A stretch of 64,000 bases of DNA from Sinorhizobium medicae (lineage in GTDB: Bacteria; Pseudomonadota; Alphaproteobacteria; Rhizobiales; Rhizobiaceae): positions 1 to 64,000 of the forward strand of contig NZ_VITA01000007.1 of assembly GCF_007827695.1 (NCBI RefSeq), in the 5' to 3' direction. The translations under genes and the position numbers were made by a program. This document shows positions 57,984 through 64,000 of this stretch, in pieces (within the stretch, counting starts at the first letter, position 1; each line of letters begins with the position of its first letter). The notes beneath the pieces are model-generated. The model did not search any database and was not told the origin of the DNA. It worked only from the letters and a program-made list of their open reading frames with translations.

Positions 57984-58688
57984 ATGTTCGACGCGAAGAA
58001 ATTGCTGGATCAGTTCCTAGGATCGCAGGTACCCGGTGCCGGAGGGACTGTCCGGGGCCGGGCGGATCAGGTGACCAAAGTCGCAAAGGACAATCCGCTT
58101 GCCAGCGGCGCGATCGCCGCGGTCCTGCTCGGCACGAAATCCGGACGCAAGCTCGCCGGCAATGCTGCCGTCCTCGGCGGTCTGGCAGCGATCGCCGGCC
58201 TCGGCTATCAGGCCTACAAGAACTATCAGTCGGGCAAGGAACCGGCGGCCGAGCCCGCCTCGCGCGCGCCGGCGCAATTGCCCGCGCCGCCCGCCGATTC
58301 CGGCTTCGCTGCGCCGGAAGCGCTGAGTGAGGACTTTGCGCTCGTTCTGGTGCGCGCCATGATCGCCGCAGCGCGCGCGGATGGCCATATCGACGCCTCC
58401 GAGCGCGGCCGCATCATGGACAAGCTTTCGGTCTCCGGTCTTTCCGCCGATGCGGCTGCCTTCCTTGAAGCGGAACTCGTCAATCCGATAGATCTCGACG
58501 CCATCGTCTCGGCCGGAAAGACTGAGGAGGAGCGAGTGGAGATCTATACCGCCTCTCGTCTCGCAATCGAGCCGGACGGTCGTGCCGAGCGCGGCTATCT
58601 CGACCTCCTTGCCGGCCGGCTTGGATTGGCCGATGCTCTTGTCGACCATATAGAGGCGACGGTTTCTGCGGCAAAGATTCCGGCTTGA
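57984..58688 (+). CDS. DUF533/TerB-like membrane-associated protein
   Basis: 234 aa from ATG 57984 (MFDAKKLLDQFLG), with AAGGAG upstream; the longer frame from 57852 is upstream sequence. A Gly/Ala-rich hydrophobic patch (AVLGGLAAIAGLGYQAY) is followed by a Pro/Ala linker and a C-terminal TerB-like helical domain (LVLVRAMIAAARADGHIDASERGRIMDKL, in part) with acidic metal-binding residues. YebE/DUF533 proteins are of unknown function. It ends in a strong hairpin. Confidence 0.88.
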   Translation: MFDAKKLLDQFLGSQVPGAGGTVRGRADQVTKVAKDNPLASGAIAAVLLGTKSGRKLAGNAAVLGGLAAIAGLGYQAYKNYQSGKEPAAEPASRAPAQLPAPPADSGFAAPEALSEDFALVLVRAMIAAARADGHIDASERGRIMDKLSVSGLSADAAAFLEAELVNPIDLDAIVSAGKTEEERVEIYTASRLAIEPDGRAERGYLDLLAGRLGLADALVDHIEATVSAAKIPA

Positions 58689-58695
58689 AGCGTGT

Positions 58696-58725
58696 CATGA
58701 GCGGGCGGCGATCCGCCCGCTCATG
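58696..58725 (+). terminator. Strong hairpin after the DUF533 gene
   Basis: CATGAGCGGGCGG, a CGAT loop and CCGCCCGCTCATG form a perfect 13-bp stem 8 bp after the stop. There is no T-run, so it may be a rho-independent-like or mRNA-stabilising element. Confidence 0.55.
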
Positions 58726-58803
58726 GATGCATCACGAGATTGAATTTGTCACCGACCTGCGTCTGTCCTATGGCCGGATACAAATGCAACGCAGGAGCAG
58801 TTG

Positions 58804-59502
58804 ATGCGTGATCTTGCCCACTGGAAAGGATGCCCGGCGCCGGAACCGGTGCGGATGGAAGGACGATACGTCCTCCTCGAGCCGTATGACCGGGCGGGAC
58901 ATCTCAGCGCCCTTTGGAACGACGCCTTCGGCGGGATGGCCATCAATCCTCTGCTGAAATATTTTTCGCAGGACGATTTTTCCGGCATCGAGGATTTCGA
59001 CACCTGGCTTTCGACCGTTCAGCGGAAATCCGGTTGGGTCACCGAAGTCTTTCGGGATAAGGCGACCGGCAAGGTGGTCGGCATGGCGAACTACATGCGC
59101 GCGGATGCCGCAAACGGCGTCGTCGAGGTCGGCGGCGTCGCACATGGTTCTGCAATGGCGCGGTCACCGCTCTCGACCGAGGTGCATTATCTGATGGCGA
59201 AGCATGTCTTCGAGGATCTCGGCTATCGCCGCTATGAGTGGAAGTGCCATAGCGAAAACCAGGCGAGCCGCACGACGGCTGCGCGTCTCGGCTTCACCTT
59301 CGAGGGCATTTTCCGTCAGCACATGGTTTCGAAGGGCGGCAATCGCGACACGGCGTGGTTTTCGATTATCGATCGCGAATGGCCGCTCATCAGGTCCGCC
59401 TTCGAGCGCTGGCTTTCGCCTGAAAACTTTGATCACGGGGGGCGACAAAAGCGTCGGCTCGAAGAGATTCGCGCGGAGCTTGCGCAGGAGGAGCCAAGGT
59501 GA
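58804..59502 (+). CDS. GNAT-family N-acetyltransferase (RimJ/RimL type)
   Basis: 232 aa from ATG 58804 (MRDLAHWKGCPAPEPV) with a GGAGCAG site; a TTG just before it is not needed. The acyl-CoA fold includes RYVLLEPYDRAGHLSALWND near 20-40, VVGMANYMRADAANGVVEVGG, and the CoA-binding helix region RWECK-like RYEWKCHSENQASRTTAARLGFTFEG. Target protein or small molecule unknown. Its stop overlaps the GTG start of the next small membrane protein. Confidence 0.88.
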   Translation: MRDLAHWKGCPAPEPVRMEGRYVLLEPYDRAGHLSALWNDAFGGMAINPLLKYFSQDDFSGIEDFDTWLSTVQRKSGWVTEVFRDKATGKVVGMANYMRADAANGVVEVGGVAHGSAMARSPLSTEVHYLMAKHVFEDLGYRRYEWKCHSENQASRTTAARLGFTFEGIFRQHMVSKGGNRDTAWFSIIDREWPLIRSAFERWLSPENFDHGGRQKRRLEEIRAELAQEEPR

Positions 59503-59711
59503 GCCCACGCGAGAAGGAAAGATCGCCCGCAGTCGCGGCCGCCATCATTCTGCTGGTGGTCGGCATAGGATTTTTCGCCTTGCCCTCGATCATGGTGAGG
59601 CTCGGCGACATATCGCCATGGCTTGCAGCCGGAGTCGGTGCGCTTTTCGTTATCAGCTTCTTCCTGATCTTCTGGCTGCGCGCCCGCTATCAGCGCCGGA
59701 AAGGTTTATAA
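59499..59711 (+). CDS. Small two-helix membrane protein
   Basis: 70 aa from GTG 59499, overlapping the GNAT stop (GTGA) with GGAGGAG upstream. Two hydrophobic stretches, AVAAAIILLVVGIGFFALP and WLAAGVGALFVISFFLIFWL, are framed by basic ends (MSPREKERS; RARYQRRKGL). No named family. The overlap and ribosome site make it a real gene rather than a chance frame. Function unknown. Confidence 0.8.
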   Translation: MSPREKERSPAVAAAIILLVVGIGFFALPSIMVRLGDISPWLAAGVGALFVISFFLIFWLRARYQRRKGL

Positions 59712-59822
59712 TCTCTGCACCGGACGCACGCTCATGCGCTGGCGCGCGATTTGCCCTCTCCTCGGGTGGCAAGCCGAGGACCGGACCAGCCCTCTCCCGT
59801 TTGCTGGCAGGGAGATGGTGCT

Positions 59823-60836
59823 TCAGCTTTGCAGCGCCGCGGCCAGGAGCACCAGCCCGAGTAACATGACGAGCAAGGCACCGGCGATCTCGATTCCGTT
59901 CGAAATCCGTGCCGCAGCCGAATCGTTCGAGGCGTAGCGCAGGGCGAAGCCCTTCGCGGTGACGGCCATGGTCGCTAGGATCGACACGGTGATCGCCGTG
60001 CCGATCGACATCGCGAAGACCGAAAGGACGCCGCCGAGATAGAGCCCGTTCAGGAGCGCGAAGGAAAGCACGATCAGCGCCCCTGAGCAGGGGCGCATGC
60101 CGACCGCGACGATCGCGGACCAGGCTTCGGTGAGCGCAAAACGGTCGCCCTTCAGAAGCGCCGGATCGGGCGCATGGGCGTGGCCGCAGGAGGAGCAGAC
60201 CTCGCCCGGACCATGCGCGTGGTGGTGGTCGTGATGATGATGATGATCATGATCATCACGGGGATGAACGGCGGCCGGGGCGGGGGCCGGACGCAGCATC
60301 GACCGCAGCTTGCGGAAGACCAGCCAGCCGCCAAAGGCTGCGATCAGCGCATAGCTTGCGATTTCGAGCGCACGCGTGGCGTTCGTCATGCTGATGGACG
60401 AACCGCGCAGCACGAGATAGACGGCGCCGATCAGAAGGATGGCGACCACGCCCTGTAGGATCGAGGAGAGAAACGAGAGGAGCACGCCCCTCTTCAACTC
60501 GGTTTCATTGGCGATCATATAGGACGAAATGACGGCCTTACCGTGGCCGGGTCCCGCCGCATGAAAGACGCCATAGGCAAAGGAAAGGCCGATCAAGGAC
60601 CAGAGTTGCCACGGGTTCTCACGCATGCCCTTGAGCGAGTCGGTCAGCATCCGGTAGAAGCCCTGCTGCTCCATGTTCACCCAGGCAAAGAAACCGCCGA
60701 GGAAGCCCGTCGTCCGGATTGAGGGCTCGGCAGTGCCTATGCCGAGCGGCGACTGGGCGGCGGCGAAGGTTGCGGAAAGGGCCGTCAACAGGAGCGCAGT
60801 CGCTAGCAGGCGGCCGGCACTGCGGGCAATCAGCAT
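59823..60836 (-). CDS. NicO-family nickel/cobalt transporter
   Basis: 337 aa. A signal-like N-terminus (LLATALLLTALSATFAAAQ) is followed by six or more helices. FAYGVFHAAGPGHGKAVISSYM (in part, near 90) is the HxxxPGHGK signature of NicO, repeated as VGMRPCSGALIVLSFALL. A His/Asp/Cys-rich loop (HPRDDHDHHHHHDHHHAH, then CSSCGHAHAP) near 190-215 binds metal. Family members such as RcnA export Ni2+/Co2+; uptake is also possible. Direction cannot be read from sequence. It overlaps the DUF1007 gene by 7 bp. Confidence 0.92.
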   Translation of the reverse strand: MLIARSAGRLLATALLLTALSATFAAAQSPLGIGTAEPSIRTTGFLGGFFAWVNMEQQGFYRMLTDSLKGMRENPWQLWSLIGLSFAYGVFHAAGPGHGKAVISSYMIANETELKRGVLLSFLSSILQGVVAILLIGAVYLVLRGSSISMTNATRALEIASYALIAAFGGWLVFRKLRSMLRPAPAPAAVHPRDDHDHHHHHDHHHAHGPGEVCSSCGHAHAPDPALLKGDRFALTEAWSAIVAVGMRPCSGALIVLSFALLNGLYLGGVLSVFAMSIGTAITVSILATMAVTAKGFALRYASNDSAAARISNGIEIAGALLVMLLGLVLLAAALQS

Positions 60837-61474
60837 GTAATCTCGATCCTGGTTGCAAAGAGCTTCGACATGTCCGTGCCGGTCGGGTCGCTCCAGAAGG
60901 CGTCGGTCAACGTATCCTTGTTTTCCGCCAGCACCTCGTCAGGATCGGGCCGCACGACCTGATGATCGCACGCTTCGATCGTGTCGCCGACGACGGAGAG
61001 GTCTTCGTCCGTCGGGAAATCCATAGCGGTATACATGGTTGGGTCATAGACGCCGAAGGAGAGCTTGCCTTTGAGAGGCATGGTCTCGGCCGGCTTCACT
61101 GCGAAGATCATCAGGAGCTGGTTGTCCTTGTAATCGACCGTGATGCTGTCCGGTTTGCTGACCTTCACCGATTTGCCATTGTCGGAGATCGACGTGTAAT
61201 AGTTGTACTCAGCGAGCGAATCGAGGACCGTCTGGCCGACTTCCTTCAATTCATCCGGGTCGAGCGTGGCGTTCGAGTTCTTGTCGAAGTCGAGAACGAC
61301 ACTGGCCGAAAACAGCTCGTCGAAGCGCCAGACATTCCTCAGTTCCCCGATCTCGCCCTTGTCGTCGGAGACGATCTCCAGCCGAGCCTCCGCGAAAATA
61401 TGCGGGTGGGCGCGGGCGAGCATCGGCGCGAGGAGGGTGGCGAGGCCGGCCATGACGAGGCGTCGTGTGTTCAT
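60830..61474 (-). CDS. DUF1007 periplasmic protein, partner of the NicO transporter
   Basis: 214 aa from ATG 61474 (MNTRRLVMAGLATLLAPML). A signal peptide ends ARAHPHIFAEARLEI, leaving an N-terminal HPH motif in the mature protein that probably binds metal. FDELFSASVVLDFDKNSNATLDPDELKEV (in part) contains an EF-hand-like acidic run. DUF1007 proteins are regularly encoded next to NicO and are thought to present metal to it. The open frame before 61474 is not used. It is the first gene of the pair. Confidence 0.9.
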   Translation of the reverse strand: MNTRRLVMAGLATLLAPMLARAHPHIFAEARLEIVSDDKGEIGELRNVWRFDELFSASVVLDFDKNSNATLDPDELKEVGQTVLDSLAEYNYYTSISDNGKSVKVSKPDSITVDYKDNQLLMIFAVKPAETMPLKGKLSFGVYDPTMYTAMDFPTDEDLSVVGDTIEACDHQVVRPDPDEVLAENKDTLTDAFWSDPTGTDMSKLFATRIEITC

Positions 61475-61595
61475 GAAAACGGAAATCCTTTCGGCCGGAG
61501 CCGTGCGAATCGTCTTCCGAATGTACCGTAAATGAGACGGAATTGGGACTTGCGGCGCATGGTTTTCATCGGGGTCGTAAAGGTTTGCGGTCTCA

Positions 61596-62489
61596 TCAGC
61601 GGGTGCTGCGGAACCAGTTGTGGAGAAAATCGACGAAGGTGCGAACCTTGGTCGGCAGGTAGCGGCGATGCGGATAAATCGCATAGATGCCGCGGTCCTT
61701 GGGCAGGAAATCGTCGAAGAGGGTGACGAGCTCGCCGGACGCGATCTTCGGGCGGGCGATGAAATCGGGAAGGACTGCCACCCCGATGCCTGTCACGGCG
61801 GCGCGTGCCGCGCCAAGCGGGCTGTTGACTTCGATCTGTCCGCTCACGGATACCGTGAAGGGCGAACCGTCCTTTTCGACGAAACGCCAGCTAGAATAGG
61901 ACCGGCCGTTGGTGTCGAGGATACATGGGAGTTTTGAAAGCTCACTTGGATGTATGAGAGGGTCGGCCCTGGATATGAAATCCGGCGATGCGCAGACCAG
62001 CACCTGGAAGTCATCGAGCTTGCGGGCGATCAGCGTCGAATCCTCCAGTCGGGTGATGCGGATGGCGACATCGAAACTCTCCTCGACGAGGTCGACGAAC
62101 CGGTCGTCGGAGACGATTTCGAGCGAAAGTTCGGGGTGCTCCTTGCCGAAGTCTATCAGCGACTGGCCGATATCCGCGTCCACGAAGGTCCTCGGTACGG
62201 TGATTCGGAGTCTGCCCTTGAGATCGGAATTACTGGCGCGCACAAGATCGGCGAGGTTGTCGATCTCCTTCAGGATCTCCGATGCGCTGCGGTAATAGGT
62301 GTGGCCGGCCTCGGTCAGCGAGAATTGGCGCGTCGTGCGGTTCAAGAGCAGCGCGCCGAGCTCGTCCTCGAGTTCGCGCACATATTTCGACAGGAGCGCC
62401 TTGGATTTGCCGATCCGCCGGGCCGCTGCCGAAAAGCCTTCCGCGTCCACGACGTCGATGAAAGCGCGGATGCGGGTCAAGGTATCCAT
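61596..62489 (-). CDS. LysR-family regulator
   Basis: 297 aa from ATG 62489 (MDTLTRIRAFIDVVDAEG) with GAGAAAGACG upstream; the ATG at 62510 adds seven residues. The N-terminal winged helix FIDVVDAEGFSAAARRIGKSKALLSKYVRELEDELG (in part, about 12-48) is standard. The effector domain follows (ELSLEIVSDDRFVDLVEESFDVAIRI, in part), of the subgroup that regulates many small operons. Targets unknown. It diverges from the decarboxylase gene across 556 bp but that region also carries a leader element, so control of the decarboxylase is not implied. Confidence 0.9.
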   Translation of the reverse strand: MDTLTRIRAFIDVVDAEGFSAAARRIGKSKALLSKYVRELEDELGALLLNRTTRQFSLTEAGHTYYRSASEILKEIDNLADLVRASNSDLKGRLRITVPRTFVDADIGQSLIDFGKEHPELSLEIVSDDRFVDLVEESFDVAIRITRLEDSTLIARKLDDFQVLVCASPDFISRADPLIHPSELSKLPCILDTNGRSYSSWRFVEKDGSPFTVSVSGQIEVNSPLGAARAAVTGIGVAVLPDFIARPKIASGELVTLFDDFLPKDRGIYAIYPHRRYLPTKVRTFVDFLHNWFRSTR

Positions 62490-62700
62490 GATTCGTCTTT
62501 CTCTGTGCATTCCGGCCGCATCAGCGGTCTTCCTGCGATTGTTCAGCGAAAGTGAACACCGGCGCTCTGGCCGAGGTCCAGAAATATTTATTGAAGAACG
62601 GAAAAAACTCTTGATTACGACAATGATTTTTCTTACCTACGCCTTGCCCAAAGTCGCACGTGCCTGTGGGTGTCCGCCGACCCTCGATTAGGTGAGGTTA
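62490..62700. other. Promoter region between the LysR gene and the decarboxylase leader
   Basis: No gene is seen. The stretch includes an AT-rich patch around 62586-62640 (AATATTTATTGAAGAACG..., GATTACGACAATG) that is unusual for this GC-rich DNA and is a reasonable site for the divergent promoters. No clear -35/-10 pair can be fixed. A 76-codon frame begins at 62692 and is discussed with the leader. Confidence 0.4.
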
Positions 62701-63039
62701 TCGGTAAGGTACCTGGAACTAACCCCTCCAGTCGCTATTCCGGCCAACCGGGAAATGCGAGGACATCTTGAAGCAACGACGGTGCGGGCCTTTCTGGTGT
62801 CTGCCGGCTTTCCAACAGCCGGGGTTACTGAAGAGGCACACCTTCATTGCCGGAAGTGCGGTTGGGTCAATCCCTCCAATCCATGGCAGACAAAGCCGAA
62901 TCCCAGCCTTCGCGGGCTTTGATTCACATTCGCGCATCGAGCGCATGCATGGTTCCGGGGTCTCCACCGGCTGGTTCCTGTGCAAGCGTGCGTATGCCCT
63001 TTGTCCTCCACAGTCGTGGAGTTTAATGGATCGGGGAAT
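62701..63039 (+). ncRNA. Structured 5' leader of the decarboxylase gene, possibly speF-type
   Basis: A long leader of about 340 nt precedes the decarboxylase. A nested pair of stems is visible: outer GGTGT (62796-62800) with ACACC (62838-62842), inner CCGGCT (62804-62809) with AGCCGG (62817-62822) and a 7-nt loop. A third hairpin, CTCCAC-AGTC-GTGGAG (63006-63021), precedes the ribosome site. Alphaproteobacterial speF RNA elements lie upstream of ornithine decarboxylase genes; placement and structured character fit, but I have not matched the consensus. An open frame inside it (62755-62922, 55 codons) is possible but unsupported. Confidence 0.5.
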
Positions 63040-63045
63040 ATGGCC

Positions 63046-64000
63046 ATGACCACCGCACGTATCATCGACTTCCTCAACACCCGACGCCCGGAAGGTCCTT
63101 GCCTCGTCGTCGACCTCGACGTCGTGCGCGATAATTTCAAGGCCTTCCGGCATGCCTTGCCCGACAGCGCAATCTACTATGCCGTGAAGGCGAATCCGGC
63201 GCCGGAAGTTCTGCGTCTCCTCGCCAGTCTCGGCTCCAACTTCGATTGCGCGTCCGTCGCCGAAATCGAAATGGCCCTCGACGCTGGCGCGACCCCGAAC
63301 CGCATTTCCTATGGCAACACCATCAAGAAGGAGCGGGACGTTGCGCGCGCCCATACGCTGGGGATCAGCCTCTTTGCGGTGGACAGCCACGAAGAGGTCG
63401 AGAAGATCGCGCGCGCCGCTCCCGGTGCCCGAGTCTTCTGCCGCGTGCTGACCGATGGCGAAGGCGCCGAATGGCCTCTGTCGCGCAAATTCGGCTGCGT
63501 GCCGCAGATGGCGGTCGACGTGCTCGTCTATGCACACCAGCTCGGACTGGCATCCTACGGTGTTTCGTTCCATGTCGGCTCGCAGATGACGAAGCTCGAT
63601 GCCTGGGACGCGGCTCTTGCCGATGCCAAGCGGGTGTTCGTCCAGCTTGCCAAGCAGGGCATCGAGCTCAAGATGGTCAACATGGGCGGCGGCTTCCCGA
63701 CCAAATATCTCCGGGACGTTCCCTCGGCCGAGGCCTATGGCCAGGCGATCTTCGGCGCGCTGAAGAAGCACTTCGGCAACAACATTCCGGAGACGATCAT
63801 CGAGCCGGGCCGCGGCATGGTGGGCAATGCCGGCGTGATCAAGGCGGAAGTCGTTCTCGTGTCGAAGAAGTCGGACAATGACAGCCACCGCTGGGTCTTT
63901 CTCGACATCGGCAAATTCGGCGGCCTCGCCGAGACGATGGACGAGGCGATCCGCTATCCGATTCGCACCGCGCGCGATGCCGATGCGATGGAGCCCTGCG
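63046..64000 (+). CDS. odc: Ornithine/lysine decarboxylase, PLP fold type III (3' end outside window)
   Basis: The reading frame is open from ATG 63046 to the window end (318 codons of an expected roughly 377). It starts MTTARIIDFLNTRRP; GGGGA lies 8 nt upstream, whereas the alternative ATG at 63040 is too close to it. The PLP lysine is Lys48 in YYAVKANPAPEV. FHVGSQMTKLDAWD, NMGGGFPTKYLRDV and IIEPGRGMVGNAG are the fold-III cofactor motifs. It makes putrescine (and possibly cadaverine). A structured leader upstream suggests polyamine- or amino-acid-dependent control. The symbol follows the S. meliloti usage. Confidence 0.92.
   Translation, partial: MTTARIIDFLNTRRPEGPCLVVDLDVVRDNFKAFRHALPDSAIYYAVKANPAPEVLRLLASLGSNFDCASVAEIEMALDAGATPNRISYGNTIKKERDVARAHTLGISLFAVDSHEEVEKIARAAPGARVFCRVLTDGEGAEWPLSRKFGCVPQMAVDVLVYAHQLGLASYGVSFHVGSQMTKLDAWDAALADAKRVFVQLAKQGIELKMVNMGGGFPTKYLRDVPSAEAYGQAIFGALKKHFGNNIPETIIEPGRGMVGNAGVIKAEVVLVSKKSDNDSHRWVFLDIGKFGGLAETMDEAIRYPIRTARDADAMEPC

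Noticed and set aside
62719..63888. 389-codon frame antisense to the decarboxylase and its leader
   Set aside because: It is the complement of a clear fold-III decarboxylase and its leader and shows no domain of its own.

Overview
The window reads as chromosomal DNA of a rhizobial alphaproteobacterium, most likely Sinorhizobium (Ensifer). GC and GC-rich third positions are high throughout. The cob genes are the aerobic set (cobG, cobF, separate cobH/I/J/K/L/M), there is a fused phaAB antiporter subunit, and rhizobial mosaic palindromes sit between genes. The gene order bkd, mod, cob, pha, lysS-gltX, emrRAB, xyl, metNIQ agrees with what I remember of the S. meliloti chromosome; that is recollection, not a search. 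I saw no rRNA, tRNA, CRISPR array, insertion sequence, prophage or integrated plasmid. The window looks like a stable housekeeping and metabolic backbone.

Layout. 1-5.1 kb: leftward branched-chain 2-oxoacid dehydrogenase operon (bkdAa-bkdAb-bkdB-lpdV), with a DAO-type flavoprotein upstream. 6.9-10 kb: a short ModE regulator converging on modABC, with two ModE-type boxes before modA. 10.1-18.2 kb: ung, then the corrin-ring genes cobFGHIJ and cobLM rightward, with cobK inverted between cobJ and cobL and overlapping both. 18.2-24.2 kb: leftward phaAB-C-D-E-F-G Mrp-type K+/H+ antiporter. 24.4-31.8 kb: a CHASE-PAS-GGDEF-EAL protein, a DNA ligase/exonuclease pair, a nucleoside hydrolase and one unrecognised exported protein. 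31.9-37 kb: lysS, gltX, a TerC protein and an AraC regulator. 37.1-40.9 kb: emrR diverging from emrAB, with two TetR-type operators.

41-51.6 kb: a secreted S41-like protease; a LacI regulator with xylB and xylA (an antiparallel SnoaL-like gene lies between the last two); a sugar epimerase, a Gfo/Idh dehydrogenase and a GH1 beta-glucosidase. 51.9-54.4 kb: metNIQ. 54.5-59.7 kb: trhO, a CYTH/CHAD pair, eda, a TerB-like protein, a GNAT and a small membrane protein. 59.8-61.5 kb: a NicO-type Ni/Co transporter with a DUF1007 partner. 61.6-64 kb: a LysR regulator, a long structured leader and a truncated ornithine/lysine decarboxylase gene.

Themes: cofactor and metal economy (molybdate, cobalamin, Ni/Co), cation/pH homeostasis and flavonoid or drug efflux, and sugar catabolism feeding the Entner-Doudoroff route (eda). 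The best leads are regulatory rather than a new gene system: tandem Mo-boxes, a probable non-canonical start codon for phaAB, two LacI-type operators in the sugar region, a speF-like leader before the decarboxylase, and the inverted cobK.
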